64,000 nucleotides of DNA, from positions 1,178,001-1,242,000 of the forward strand of contig NC_014220.1 in the NCBI RefSeq assembly GCF_000092405.1. Reading direction: 5' to 3'. Shown one piece after another: positions 1 through 9,076 of the stretch; within the stretch, counting starts at the first letter, position 1, and every line of letters starts with the position of its first letter. The notes beneath the pieces were generated by a model. The model was not told the origin of the DNA, searched no databases, and saw only the letters and a list, made by a program, of their open reading frames with translations. The stretch comes from Syntrophothermus lipocalidus DSM 12680. Its GTDB lineage: Bacteria > Bacillota > Syntrophomonadia > Syntrophomonadales > Syntrophothermaceae. The position numbers and the translations under genes are program-made.

Positions 1-1
1 C

Positions 2-106
2 TTCACTATTGAGGAAGAAGGGGGACATCAAGGGTCTCCAAAAACGTACACACTTACAAAAACACCCGACGGGTGGAAAGCGGACGACGAAGACAGCGGC
101 GAATAA
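2..106 (+). CDS. C-terminal fragment of an unknown protein, cut by the window edge
   Basis: Frame 2 is open from the first base to a TAA at 104-106 and encodes about 34 residues. The peptide is acidic and soluble-looking (reads ...TYTLTKTPDGW... then ...DDEDSGE), in the style of the tail of an ATPase or replication-type protein. The family cannot be named from so little sequence. It is annotated because its composition looks like protein and it ends cleanly before a non-coding stretch. Confidence 0.4.
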   Translation, partial: FTIEEEGGHQGSPKTYTLTKTPDGWKADDEDSGE

Positions 107-366
107 AACAGATACCGCCGAAGGTCAAAATGTCAAAACCGCTATATATATTTTTGAGCTTTGACCTTGGTCAAAGACGGGTTCGTCTGAAGCCGCTGAA
201 GCGGGACCGCGTTGTAGACGACGGTTCCACGCTCGCAGGGCTTCAGCAAACCTTACCCGGCGGCTTCAGGCAGTAAGCCCAAAACAAGAATTATTACCAA
301 ACTTGAGCTTTGAGCTTGATTGTTTGATAACTCTTTCCGATAAATAACCAAAGGGGGTTGGCGCAC
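107..366. other. Non-coding stretch with a near-perfect palindrome and short tandem repeats
   Basis: No convincing gene is present. It holds an inverted repeat, CTTTGACC-TT-GGTCAAAG at 159-176, just downstream of an AT run (tatatatat), and a tandem TTGAGCT repeat around 303-317. An 8+8 bp palindrome next to an AT run resembles a repressor site or a small hairpin, but no clear promoter pairs with it. The open frame at 73-276 looks spurious. Confidence 0.4.
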
Positions 367-645
367 TTGACTGTTCTCCCAAATGAGATTGCACAGCCGC
401 AGGTGATTATCCAATCTGACGGACGCATTAACATACCCAAAAAGGAAGACGGCAGTGTCTGGACGTTAGAAGAATTGAGAGAAAAAATGAAGTGGAGCCG
501 CTGGCCGATGTTCGATGAACTTGAGCCGCTTTTCCGCAGGTGGTGGGAGCTCCGCTACAAAAACCGCTTCCACCGTTACTGGACAGTTGAGGAACTGATG
601 GAGATGAAGGACATCCAGCAGTTTTTAGGGTTAGAGAACAGTTAA
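367..645 (+). CDS. Small hypothetical protein, about 92 aa
   Basis: I do not recognise a family. The protein is rich in Trp and charged residues, with two similar short helices reading WTLEELREKM (about residues 30-40) and WTVEELMEMK (about 72-82), which suggests two copies of a small helical motif. The start is TTG at 367 because the AAAGGGGG Shine-Dalgarno at 350-357 sits about 9 nt upstream; the TTG at 358 touches that site and is too close. The gene lies in an accessory region next to a frameshifted small gene and is probably phage- or plasmid-derived. No membrane segment or signal peptide is visible. Confidence 0.5.
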   Translation: MTVLPNEIAQPQVIIQSDGRINIPKKEDGSVWTLEELREKMKWSRWPMFDELEPLFRRWWELRYKNRFHRYWTVEELMEMKDIQQFLGLENS

Positions 646-671
646 TTTCGATTACTTTTGGAGGAGTTGAC

Positions 672-840
672 TTGATGACGTACCCTGTAAACCTACCAAT
701 GGAGGAAAGGGTACTTTATCCTCTGCGGGAAGCTTGGACTTCTGCACCTCAACAAACCTAAGTACCTTCCCGGCAAGAAGACTCTCATGTTTAAAGCGGT
801 CGCCCGAGAAGTAGAAGTCGTCAAGCCAGTTTACGAATAA
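672..840 (+). pseudogene. Small hypothetical gene with a +1 frameshift
   Basis: A GGAGG site at 659-664 precedes TTG/ATG at 672/675. The first frame reads MTYPVNLPMEER and soon stops at 759-761. The +1 frame, open from 691 to TAA at 838-840, reads YFILCGKLGLL...NKPKYLPGKK...VVKPVYE, which looks like real protein. Joining the two frames near the AAAGGG run at 706-711 gives a plausible protein of about 54 residues. Either one extra G was inserted (mutation or sequencing error) or a +1 slip is used. The family is unknown. Confidence 0.45.
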
Positions 841-1192
841 CTACTTTCACATGGGTATACTTTCTCCAGTGAATAATATTTTAACACCCTGCACGTCGTT
901 AGGAGCACGTCAGATTTGTTACTTGTCCTGATGGGAGATGTATTCCAATGAGGATGGCAAACCCATACCGGTACTGGATTACGGAAATTTCCGGGTTCAC
1001 AAAGTACTAATTCGTTCACCGATGTCTTGCAAGTGGTCTTGCGGCTATAGCACAGTGGAGGAATCCTTCCGGGGTCTAGTTCTCACCATCGGTTTCCATC
1101 CCCGTTTACCCGGTAACACAAATAAACGTCGTCATTCAACCGCCCTTACTGTGGACAGTTTTTTGTTTTTGCTTTAACGGTAGAGCCAACTC
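841..1192. other. Intergenic region, no confident gene
   Basis: About 350 bp separate the frameshifted gene from the promoter at 1193. A short open frame at 903-1010 encodes a protein-like tail (reads CPDGRCIPMRMANPYRYW) but has a stop codon at 900 and no good start, so it may be a decayed small gene. The longer open frames on either strand here look random. Confidence 0.4.
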
Positions 1193-1221
1193 TTGTTGTT
1201 TTTATGAGATTATGATACAAT
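1193..1221 (+). promoter_or_regulatory. Sigma-A type promoter of the DUF5343/HEPN operon
   Basis: TTGTTG at 1193-1198, a 17 bp spacer, then TACAAT at 1216-1221 with an upstream TG giving an extended -10. It lies about 40 bp ahead of the start codon at 1261. Its strength and position indicate that the two-gene module carries its own promoter. Confidence 0.65.
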
Positions 1222-1260
1222 ACAAACAAAAAGAAAAATTTGTAAAGGGAGTTGATAATC

Positions 1261-2028
1261 ATGGCGGTTGAATCAAGCTTGCCTGCTTACACTACAATAG
1301 AGAACATCTTAAAATTAATTGATGCTCTAAGACGAAAAAATAATGATGAAGAAGAAGCTAAGCCTTTATTCGGAATGGGTGATACTGCTTTTAGGAGTAC
1401 CAAATCTGTATTACGAACATTTAACATTATTGAAGAATCAAACACAAATTTTACTGCTACAGGACGTCAAATTGCTTATGCTGGAAATGACGAGGAAAGA
1501 AAAAAGATTATTCTTGAAGTTATCAAGAGGTATCCTCCTTATGAGGCATTATTACATAATATTGCTGAAAAAAAGGAACCAGAAACAGAAATTAACTATA
1601 TTGTTAGTTTTTGGGGAAAATTTAATTATGGTAGTACAGAACGGAACAGAAAAGATGCTGCAACCCTATTTGGTAATATAATAGAGTATATAGGGTTTGG
1701 TACATTTAAAAAAGGACGCAGTAATTATCCAACACGAATTATCTGGAAACCTGGGATTGAGTCTCAAATCCTAAACACTGGTCAGAAATCTGAAGAGCCA
1801 GAAAGGGAGTTTAATGAAGATTCCTTAATCCAACAAAGAGTCGAAGAAAAACAAACTGATAATGGAATACCAGAGCATGAGAAAGATACAGGTTATTCTA
1901 ATCAATATAGGTACATAAACGCAAAAAAAGGTCCATTTATAATAGTTAAAGTTGATATGACAAATTGGCCGGAAGAAAAAATGAAAAATTTTTTTAAACT
2001 TGCATATGGAAACTTTGGGGATGATTAA
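1261..2028 (+). CDS. DUF5343-like winged-helix protein, first gene of a candidate defence operon
   Basis: The product is 255 aa and soluble. Residues 1-100 (LPAYTTIENILKLIDAL, then FRSTKSVLRTFNIIE) resemble the DUF5343 family, a helix-turn-helix-like domain of unknown role often found in accessory regions. A charged low-complexity linker follows (about 165-215), and the C-terminal 30 residues (KGPFIIVKVDMTNWPEEKMKNFF) look like a small separate domain. ATG at 1261 follows AAAGGGAG with good spacing. The stop is 1 bp from the next gene's ATG, so the two are probably translated together. GC content is visibly lower than in the flanking genes, suggesting transfer. The family call is moderate; function is not known. 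Confidence 0.6.
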   Translation: MAVESSLPAYTTIENILKLIDALRRKNNDEEEAKPLFGMGDTAFRSTKSVLRTFNIIEESNTNFTATGRQIAYAGNDEERKKIILEVIKRYPPYEALLHNIAEKKEPETEINYIVSFWGKFNYGSTERNRKDAATLFGNIIEYIGFGTFKKGRSNYPTRIIWKPGIESQILNTGQKSEEPEREFNEDSLIQQRVEEKQTDNGIPEHEKDTGYSNQYRYINAKKGPFIIVKVDMTNWPEEKMKNFFKLAYGNFGDD

Positions 2029-2029
2029 T

Positions 2030-3019
2030 ATGTCATACAAGTTGCCTTCACACAATGTTCCATTAATTCTGGTTGCCGACATCGTTGCTTTTATTAGCAT
2101 GTGTCCAAATAGTACAATAGAAAAAATATGTAATTTTACAGGCAAGAGTTCTTCTTATGTTAGAAGTGGGCTTGCTATTGCAAAAATATTAGGAATAACT
2201 ATACAACAAGAAGATGGGTTAATAGAGGTTACTAAAGAATGTTCAAGTTTATTAGGAAGAACACCTAATATAGAAACCAAAATAACAGTAATGAGAAAAT
2301 ATCTTCAGCAATGGGAACCTTTCATTCTGTTTATAAAGTTTTGTTTAAATGGTAACTCGTTGAACGAGGCGTCAAGGAAGGTTTATGTATTATATGATTT
2401 TCAAGGAAAAGACCCCGACTTTTTGAAAAATCTACTTTTATCCTGGGGTACTACAACTGAAATATTTAGTTTTGATGATAATACCTTAACTTTATCTAAA
2501 GAGATAAATATTAAGACTAAAAATATCTCAAAAGACATTTTATCACTTGACGAAGATATTGCGATTCGATTAGAAGTTGCCAATATTTTAGGGGAAGAGT
2601 CTTTTTCTTATCTCAGCCATGATGAGGTATATGAATTAATTGACGCATTTAAGAAACAGAATAAGGACCCTAGGGGTGCAATAGAATGTGCAGGAAGAGC
2701 ATTTGAAGATTTCTTAAGACGAATTTCAATTGATGTTGGAATAGATGCTTCTAAAGCTATCGGAATCGGTCAGGTCATAAATAGGCTTTATAATAACAAG
2801 AATGGAAAAGGGTTATTAGATAACAAAGTACATTATAAACATTATTCTATTGGTAGTGCTATTGGAGATGTTAGAAATATGGCCGGGCACAGTAAAGAGT
2901 CAAAAACAATGGAAAGATGGAAGTTAACAAAAAACGCCAGTCAAGCTTATTTATTTTTAGTTTTAAGTAGTATTAAAAGTATTTATTCGTATATAAAAAA
3001 AGATGAGTATCTGTTTTAA
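2030..3019 (+). CDS. HEPN-type protein with RNxxxH motif, abortive-infection-like
   Basis: The product is 329 aa. The N-terminal 70 residues look like a winged helix (STIEKICNFTGKSSSYVR). The C-terminal 110 residues are helical and carry RNMAGH around residue 288, matching the RNxxxH signature of HEPN ribonucleases; the segment (AIECAGRAFEDFLRRI ... GDVRNMAGHS) resembles the Abi C-terminal (Abi_C) family. HEPN domains of this type act as RNA-cleaving toxins in several defence systems; that role here is inferred. The start is ATG 2030, one base after the upstream stop; ATG 2021 is a possible alternative. It is AT-rich like its partner. No separate antitoxin is visible, so the DUF5343 protein may be the sensor or restraint. 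Confidence 0.65.
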   Translation: MSYKLPSHNVPLILVADIVAFISMCPNSTIEKICNFTGKSSSYVRSGLAIAKILGITIQQEDGLIEVTKECSSLLGRTPNIETKITVMRKYLQQWEPFILFIKFCLNGNSLNEASRKVYVLYDFQGKDPDFLKNLLLSWGTTTEIFSFDDNTLTLSKEINIKTKNISKDILSLDEDIAIRLEVANILGEESFSYLSHDEVYELIDAFKKQNKDPRGAIECAGRAFEDFLRRISIDVGIDASKAIGIGQVINRLYNNKNGKGLLDNKVHYKHYSIGSAIGDVRNMAGHSKESKTMERWKLTKNASQAYLFLVLSSIKSIYSYIKKDEYLF

Positions 3020-3409
3020 GTATATAGATAATTATTTCTATGAAAATTTAAAGTACCTACATTCTACATTAAGTTATGGATAAGGAGTCAAACTGCTCTA
3101 TGAGAATTCAATAACTATAATGAATGGTAGTGAATCTAAATTTAAGCGATTCCTAAATACTGAAGACTATATAGTTCACCCTTCTCGCAGTGAAATCAAG
3201 CCTTCGTACTGGTATCAACCCTGGGAATCAATTCCTCTGACCTGCGGCGGATTTCGGAGGGTTCAAGGCCTTCCTAAGCCATCAAGGCGGCTTCGTATTC
3301 AATACGCCCGCTTCCGGTGGAAAGATTGCGTCGAAATATGTCTGACAGCCGACAAGCTTGCTAATCCTTTGGATCAACCAGAATCAACCACAAGAACCGC
3401 CTCTCTGGT
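3020..3409. other. Intergenic boundary between AT-rich accessory DNA and the core
   Basis: The first 150 bp are AT-rich like the preceding operon; from about 3220 the composition shifts to that of the core genes. A small hairpin, CGTATT-C-AATACG, lies near 3294-3306. No intrinsic terminator with a T-run and no convincing gene was found. The composition shift probably marks an edge of the acquired segment. Confidence 0.4.
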
Positions 3410-6400
3410 TTACTGCCCCTGCCTCAGTATCTCTTCGACTTTTTCTGCTGGCATAGGTCTGTAAAAGTAAAATCCTTGAACCTCCCGGCAGCTCCACCTG
3501 GTCAAAAACTCGAGCTGTTGCTCTGTCTCTACGCCCTCGGCGACTACCCTCACCCCGATGTTCCTGGCAAGATATAAAATGGCCTTGGCAATGGCTTCAT
3601 CCTTTGGAGTAGTGGGAAGGTCCTGTATTAAGCACATCGCCATCTTGATCCTGTCTACCGGCATCGAGCGTAAACGACCCAGCGAAGAGTATTCACTCCC
3701 AAAATCGTCGATAGCAATTGAAACTCCCAGTTCTTTGAGTTGGCGCAGGGACCTAATAACAGTTTCCGCTTCCTTAACCGCGACGCTTTCAGTGATTTCC
3801 AATTCGAGGTATTGCGGGGGTAAACGTGTATCTTCCAACACGTTTTTGACTATCGCTACCAACTTCGGGTTCTTAAATTGTTCTGGCGACAGGTTAACGG
3901 CAACCCTGATAGGAGGCAGTCCTATATCCTGCCAGCGCTTGTTCTGCTCGCAGGCGGTTCTCAGTACCCATTCGCCTATCGAGTGGATAAGGCCCGACTG
4001 CTCTGCGAGCGGAATGAAAACCGAAGGCTGAACCATCCCTAACCCGGGGTGGTTCCATCGAATCAAGGCTTCTACGCCCGTAATCCTGCCAGTCAAAATA
4101 TCTACTTGAGGCTGGTAGTAGAGGAGCAGTTCTTGCTTTTCCAGAGCCCGATAAAGCCCGTTGATAAGTATCGTCTTCTGCTGTATTTCTCCCCTCATCT
4201 CGCGGGAGTAAAACGCATACCGATTCGTGCCTCGCTCCTTAGAGGCGTTCATAGCCAGATCTGCATTCTTAACAAGGTCTTCCGGGTTTTTCCCATCCAA
4301 AGGGTATACCGAGATACCGGCGTTCGAATTGACAAAGAACTCTTGGTTATGGATCATTACCGGTTTTCGCACGGCTTCTATAATCCGTTCAGCAGTGTCA
4401 GACAGGACATTGTAGGCAGTCACACCGGTCATAACGACAACAAACTCATCTCCTCCAAACCGGCACACTACGTCACCCGGTCGGACACAGTCGGTTATAC
4501 TCTGAGCTATCTTCTTCAGCAGCATGTCCCCAGCTTCATGGCCGATGGTATCGTTTATCTCCTTAAAGGAGTGCAAATCGATGAGTATTATGCCGACTGA
4601 TGTGCCTTTTGCCGCAGCCGTCGATACCGCTTGTTCTAACAGATCCCACATAAGAAACCGATTGGGAAGCCCGGTAAGGTAATCGTAATACGCCAAACGA
4701 TAGACTTCTTGTTCGGACTTTATCCTGGCAAAGGCATGAGCCAAAATATTAGCAATAATTTGCAGGGTTTCCAGATGGTCTGCACGCCATTGGGCATCTT
4801 GCGATAGAGCTTGAATTTCCAAATATCCTATCGGACGGTGGCTGCTTTCGAGATAAACAGCCAGCATCGACTTGGTACCACATGCCAGAAGAAGCTTTTT
4901 GCTCTCAGGGGGTAATTCGGGCACCCTCTCGATATCCGGCATGAACAAGCGCTTTTTCTCTTTAAGCTGCTCCGTCAGCCAAGAATGATAGGAATCCCGC
5001 TGGTCAAACGGAGTGCTAGAAGGGTCAGTGCTGTCGGCGCGCCATTCGTAGGCCCGGACCGCCGACTTGTTATACTCTGAAAAAATAACGAGATGAGCCA
5101 GGTCTGCTCGGTAAAGTTTCCCGATGGTTTCGAGCGCTTTATCCACCTTGGTATCAAAATTTTCGGCGCTTACCGTGGCAAAATCCGCGGACATACTAGA
5201 AATAACTTGCTGCAGGCCAACTTGTTCTTCGTTTTCTTGCAGCCTCTGCATATAGATACGGTTTACCAGAAAAGCAAAAAACGCTCCGAAGAGGTAGACG
5301 ATAATCCTTGACATGTGCTCGAAAGGCCCAACGGTCAGCTCTTTTCTGGGCAGTTCTAACCATAACCAGAGCTCCGTGACTACAGCAGCAGCCACGATGG
5401 TTATGAGGATGCGTCTGGCCGAAAAGACACAAGCCGTCAACATGAGGAGCAGGGGGAACGACCAAACAATGTTGGCGGCGTTGATGTTTTTCGTGTAATA
5501 CGTCATGGAAAAGACGAAACCAGCTACCACCGCCGCCATGACCGTGTCTTGAACGCCGCTGGGCAACGGCAGGAAGGGGAGAGACAACACTAGCAAGCAA
5601 CAGGCAAACATTACCAAGCTTATCCACAACATTACTTGGAGGTCTACTCCCCATACGAAATAGAGCAGGAGATTAAACACCCCCCCTGCCCCTGACGCCA
5701 CTCCTATGAAGAAATAAACCTGCCGGCGCTGTATCTCGCTCAGAATATGCCCCGTTTCTGCTATCCTAGTTTCTGAAGGCAACATCAAACCGTAGCGTTT
5801 GATACAGTAAAGAAAGGTAGCTATTGGGATGATTATGAAGACAGATGCTAATTGGGGGACTTTAAGCGGGGTATAAGCATTCAGGAAAACGTCGAAAGCA
5901 GCGCCCAAGACAAAAGCAAGCAAAAAAGAAAAAAGCAATATGCGGGATTGGGTTTTTTCCCTCTTGTCCTCAGTTTCGCAGCGCCAACGCCAGAGGAGCC
6001 ACATGGCTGCGACATCAAAGCCGACGAAGTATACGTTGAAGTACAAATCCCACAAGTTGTTCGCAAAGACGTTTGTCCAGCCCGTGCCTGTTTTTACTAG
6101 GACATGCTGGACGGAAGACCATTCCTCGCTTGCTCCAAAAACGTAGACGTTTATTATCGCAGGCACGTAGAGCAAGAAATAAACCCACGGTTTTGAAAGT
6201 AGTCTGTGCCGCCCGGTCATACTCAGGCAGAGATGGACGAGTACGCTGTGGAAAGTGCCCCAACCCAGAGCTGATAAGCGTCTCCAAAAAAGCGCAGTGT
6301 GATAATCCGGCGCCGATATTACGATGGAATATGTAAAGGTCCATACACAAAGCGTTAAGCACGCCGCAGCGAACAACCGGTTGGTGAGGGCCCTGCTGTT

Positions 6401-6484
6401 CAGGAACAGTACGTAAGCACCGAAACAGAAGTATGTAAAGAACGCAGCTAGGTAAACGAGCGAGAATACTGTAGGAAGACTCAT
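3410..6484 (-). CDS. Membrane GGDEF-EAL cyclic-di-GMP signalling protein
   Basis: The protein is 1024 aa. The N-terminus resembles the 7TM sensor region of histidine kinases (about 1-230), followed by a second multi-helix membrane block (about 250-410), a GAF-like domain (about 430-590), a GGDEF domain and an EAL domain. GGDEF is intact (FGGDEF), and an RxxD inhibitory site (RPGD) sits five residues upstream, so it should be a diguanylate cyclase with product feedback. The EAL domain keeps EAL, the NLSPEQF Asn, ELEITES, DDFG and AEGVE, but the usual KID motif reads K947-M-A949, so its Asp is lost and phosphodiesterase activity is uncertain. It could feed the riboswitch and PilB near 48-51 kb. 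It appears monocistronic. Confidence 0.9.
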   Translation of the reverse strand: MSLPTVFSLVYLAAFFTYFCFGAYVLFLNSRALTNRLFAAACLTLCVWTFTYSIVISAPDYHTALFWRRLSALGWGTFHSVLVHLCLSMTGRHRLLSKPWVYFLLYVPAIINVYVFGASEEWSSVQHVLVKTGTGWTNVFANNLWDLYFNVYFVGFDVAAMWLLWRWRCETEDKREKTQSRILLFSFLLAFVLGAAFDVFLNAYTPLKVPQLASVFIIIPIATFLYCIKRYGLMLPSETRIAETGHILSEIQRRQVYFFIGVASGAGGVFNLLLYFVWGVDLQVMLWISLVMFACCLLVLSLPFLPLPSGVQDTVMAAVVAGFVFSMTYYTKNINAANIVWSFPLLLMLTACVFSARRILITIVAAAVVTELWLWLELPRKELTVGPFEHMSRIIVYLFGAFFAFLVNRIYMQRLQENEEQVGLQQVISSMSADFATVSAENFDTKVDKALETIGKLYRADLAHLVIFSEYNKSAVRAYEWRADSTDPSSTPFDQRDSYHSWLTEQLKEKKRLFMPDIERVPELPPESKKLLLACGTKSMLAVYLESSHRPIGYLEIQALSQDAQWRADHLETLQIIANILAHAFARIKSEQEVYRLAYYDYLTGLPNRFLMWDLLEQAVSTAAAKGTSVGIILIDLHSFKEINDTIGHEAGDMLLKKIAQSITDCVRPGDVVCRFGGDEFVVVMTGVTAYNVLSDTAERIIEAVRKPVMIHNQEFFVNSNAGISVYPLDGKNPEDLVKNADLAMNASKERGTNRYAFYSREMRGEIQQKTILINGLYRALEKQELLLYYQPQVDILTGRITGVEALIRWNHPGLGMVQPSVFIPLAEQSGLIHSIGEWVLRTACEQNKRWQDIGLPPIRVAVNLSPEQFKNPKLVAIVKNVLEDTRLPPQYLELEITESVAVKEAETVIRSLRQLKELGVSIAIDDFGSEYSSLGRLRSMPVDRIKMAMCLIQDLPTTPKDEAIAKAILYLARNIGVRVVAEGVETEQQLEFLTRWSCREVQGFYFYRPMPAEKVEEILRQGQ

Positions 6485-6589
6485 GGCGCTACCTTCCTTG
6501 CTCTATTTGTTTTGTACTTGAGAGACCATCTCTAAAGCAGTTCACTTCTTAGGCCGAACCGTCGATCCAGGAAAGGCTTAAATCGCTTT

Positions 6590-8464
6590 TTATTGTTGTA
6601 AAGATGGTTTTTCCTGCAAGTATAGGGCGTCTAGGTTCAAGCTGTGACGAATAATATCGTTCCGGGGATCGACCGATATTTCGATGTCATTGAAGACCAA
6701 CATGACCTTCACTTCAGGGGTCTCCAATTTCAGAATCATGTCCTCAGCATTCCCCACCTGCGGTTGCACACCGCGGCCCGGCGGGTATTTTCCAGCTATT
6801 CTGTCAATGTACGAGTTCATGTCTTCGTTCAGGATTTCTTTGTCATTGAGTGTGATCCTCAGCGTTGGAATTCCGTAGGCAGGATCGATGTTCCAGTAGA
6901 TTTTGTAAGAGCCACGGTCGCCATTTATCGTTACCGGATTCTGCTCTATTCCGTAGTTCTCCTGGGAACTCACTGCCCAGCGATAAGCACTGATATCAAC
7001 CGCTCCAGCGGGTCTGTGAAGGATAGTTGCCATGTAATCCCCGCCAATGTCCGGCGTTTCTGGTTTGGGCCATGCCTGCTCGAATCCCAGCTTGGCCTTG
7101 AATGTCTCATTGTAGGCTAGATCCCTGTCAAACCAGGACGGCAATTCGACGTCCTGGGAAGCAGCAAGAAAAACTACCGCGTCGGTTATCGATTCGCGGA
7201 CCGATAATTCAGGTTCGGTAGCCGCGGGCACCAGTTTGCCGTCCTTAAGCATACCCTGGCTCACCAGCAGATTCTGCAGGCGGTTGACTTGAAACGCCAC
7301 CGGCAGCGCATGATATCCGATGACGGGAAAAACCGAGAAAATCGCCAGGACGCAAGCCAAGACGACTATCGGTTGGTGAGCTTTATCCTTTTTAACTATC
7401 AGCCACACTGCTCCCGCTACAGCCAATATCCAGATAATAATGAACCAGTATTCTGCAGTTTTGAGACCAGAAGCGCTGAGTTGTATCCAAAGGGCCCGGG
7501 CCTCGAAGGCTAAAATCACCAACGCCGCGTATGGATAGAACCGGCGATAGAATTGGGCCAGGTTGGATTCATGATGGGTGACCATTATGTGCAGCCAAAT
7601 ACCTCCGATCGCATAACTAGTCGCGATCGACGAGAGCCGGCTGAATGGGACTGCCACTCCAGTTACTAATGATTTGACTGTCCAGATTAACAGAACCACG
7701 GTCAGGGCAGTCATAATGGGCACCATAATGGAGGAAAATAGTACCGCCACGAAACGTGGCTGCTGCTGAGCTTCCTGTCGGCGCGGATCTACCACGCCCC
7801 TTCGGAAGTCAGGGAAGTAACCGACGAAAATAGCAAAAGCCAGGAAACCGCTCAGGGTTCCTATATACATGTAGACCTTTTCACTCATAGCATTGTATAG
7901 CAAGGCCTGAACCGCTCCCGCCACTCCAGAAAGCCCGGCCATGATGGTTCCACCGTAGATCAAAGCAACAAAAAATGCCTTCAGAGTCATAAATGAGGAC
8001 CGGGCAAAATCAGACTGGTCCTTTGGGTATCCGGCCAGCATTACAAATAGCAAGAAACTTACCAGCATAGCCGCACTGACCCGGGCGGCAGCAAGACGAG
8101 AAACTACCCTGTACCGGTATCCGGTCGAGACGGGATCAGTCCCACCAAAATAATATAAGGCGAGAAAAGTCACTACTGCTGCTAAGATGCCCAGTAAGTT
8201 GGCGAGCAGAAATGCTTTCCTCTTACTATAAAGGGTCTGCGCCGCCGTTATAGCCGCCAGACTGAAAATCGCGCCCAGAGCTAGCGACAAATGCAGACAA
8301 TTGAAGAGAAAATTGTACGGTTCCTGCTGCGGCCAATCAAGATTAATCCTGATTATGGTTACGACAGCAAACGCCAGCGCGCTGAGCATCGCAGCCGGGA
8401 ATTTCTTGAAAGCGTTGAGCGCATCCGTTGATAATTTAATAATCTTCCCTAAGAAAGCATTCAA
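6590..8464 (-). CDS. DUF4153 family membrane protein
   Basis: About 624 aa. The first 390 residues form roughly eleven hydrophobic segments. The remainder is soluble, probably extracytoplasmic, and contains patterns such as DISAYRWAV and GSYKIYWNID typical of DUF4153 proteins, whose function is unknown. I favour the TTG start at 8464 because GGAGGG lies 7 nt upstream; the GTG at 8479 sits directly against a G-run. No operon partner is evident. Confidence 0.7.
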   Translation of the reverse strand: MNAFLGKIIKLSTDALNAFKKFPAAMLSALAFAVVTIIRINLDWPQQEPYNFLFNCLHLSLALGAIFSLAAITAAQTLYSKRKAFLLANLLGILAAVVTFLALYYFGGTDPVSTGYRYRVVSRLAAARVSAAMLVSFLLFVMLAGYPKDQSDFARSSFMTLKAFFVALIYGGTIMAGLSGVAGAVQALLYNAMSEKVYMYIGTLSGFLAFAIFVGYFPDFRRGVVDPRRQEAQQQPRFVAVLFSSIMVPIMTALTVVLLIWTVKSLVTGVAVPFSRLSSIATSYAIGGIWLHIMVTHHESNLAQFYRRFYPYAALVILAFEARALWIQLSASGLKTAEYWFIIIWILAVAGAVWLIVKKDKAHQPIVVLACVLAIFSVFPVIGYHALPVAFQVNRLQNLLVSQGMLKDGKLVPAATEPELSVRESITDAVVFLAASQDVELPSWFDRDLAYNETFKAKLGFEQAWPKPETPDIGGDYMATILHRPAGAVDISAYRWAVSSQENYGIEQNPVTINGDRGSYKIYWNIDPAYGIPTLRITLNDKEILNEDMNSYIDRIAGKYPPGRGVQPQVGNAEDMILKLETPEVKVMLVFNDIEISVDPRNDIIRHSLNLDALYLQEKPSLQQ

Positions 8465-8629
8465 ATCCTGGCCCTCCACTCCCCCAGCAATAAACTGAAC
8501 CGGTCTTGTAGCTTATAGACACTTAAACATACGTACACCGTTCGACTAAGGTCGCAACAATCCTGCCTGGAGAATTACAATTATGCAAAAAGCAAGCTGT
8601 GCAAAATATGGTTGGCATCGCTCTACGAT

Positions 8630-9076
8630 TCACCGTCCAACTGAACCGTCACCGACCGATAACCAAAGCCCTTCACCCCATGCGGCTGCATTCAGGCGTC
8701 TGTCGAAAGTGAGAAGGCCTAGTTCTGGCAGATCCTGTTTCAACCTCACGGCCAAAGCCAGATGCCATAAGTCGGCTCCCCGCAAAGGCCATTTCCGCGC
8801 CAAGGAAGCTATGTCAGAAGGCAGAGGATCAAGGCGAACCAAACGCCACGGACCTTGGGAAAAAGCTTCCAATGCAGCCTTCACGAGGATATCTGCCAGG
8901 TAACCCTCGCGGTTCATGCGGTTCAAAACAGCGTGGACCTCAGCTACCACGAGCGAGGATATCAAGTGATAAGCTTTTTTACGCGCTGACTCCCAAGCCT
9001 GATCGCTGTGTCTGTCCTTTACCAGTGCAGAAAGCACCGCTGAACTGTCCCAGTACAGTACGGAATCCGGCGGCAT
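8630..9076 (-). CDS. VapC-type PIN-domain toxin
   Basis: 148 aa. The PIN-domain acidic residues are all present: Asp in YWDSSAVL (about residue 10), Glu in SSLVVAEV (about 46), Asp in RGADLWHLA (about 100) and Asp in LTFDRRL (about 124). PIN toxins of this family are Mg-dependent endoribonucleases cutting tRNA or rRNA. The start codon overlaps the stop of the upstream antitoxin gene (TAATG), the usual layout of a toxin-antitoxin operon. Confidence 0.88.
   Translation of the reverse strand: MPPDSVLYWDSSAVLSALVKDRHSDQAWESARKKAYHLISSLVVAEVHAVLNRMNREGYLADILVKAALEAFSQGPWRLVRLDPLPSDIASLARKWPLRGADLWHLALAVRLKQDLPELGLLTFDRRLNAAAWGEGLWLSVGDGSVGR

Noticed and set aside
121-140. CtsR-like operator (two GTCAAA-type repeats)
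   Set aside because: The spacing between the repeats does not fit the CtsR site and no heat-shock gene follows.
73-276. 67-codon open frame at the window start
   Set aside because: Overlaps the tail of a better-looking gene, contains a palindrome, and has no ribosome site.
3120-3464. 114-codon plus-strand frame
   Set aside because: Runs into the 3' end of the GGDEF-EAL gene on the other strand and has no protein-like pattern.
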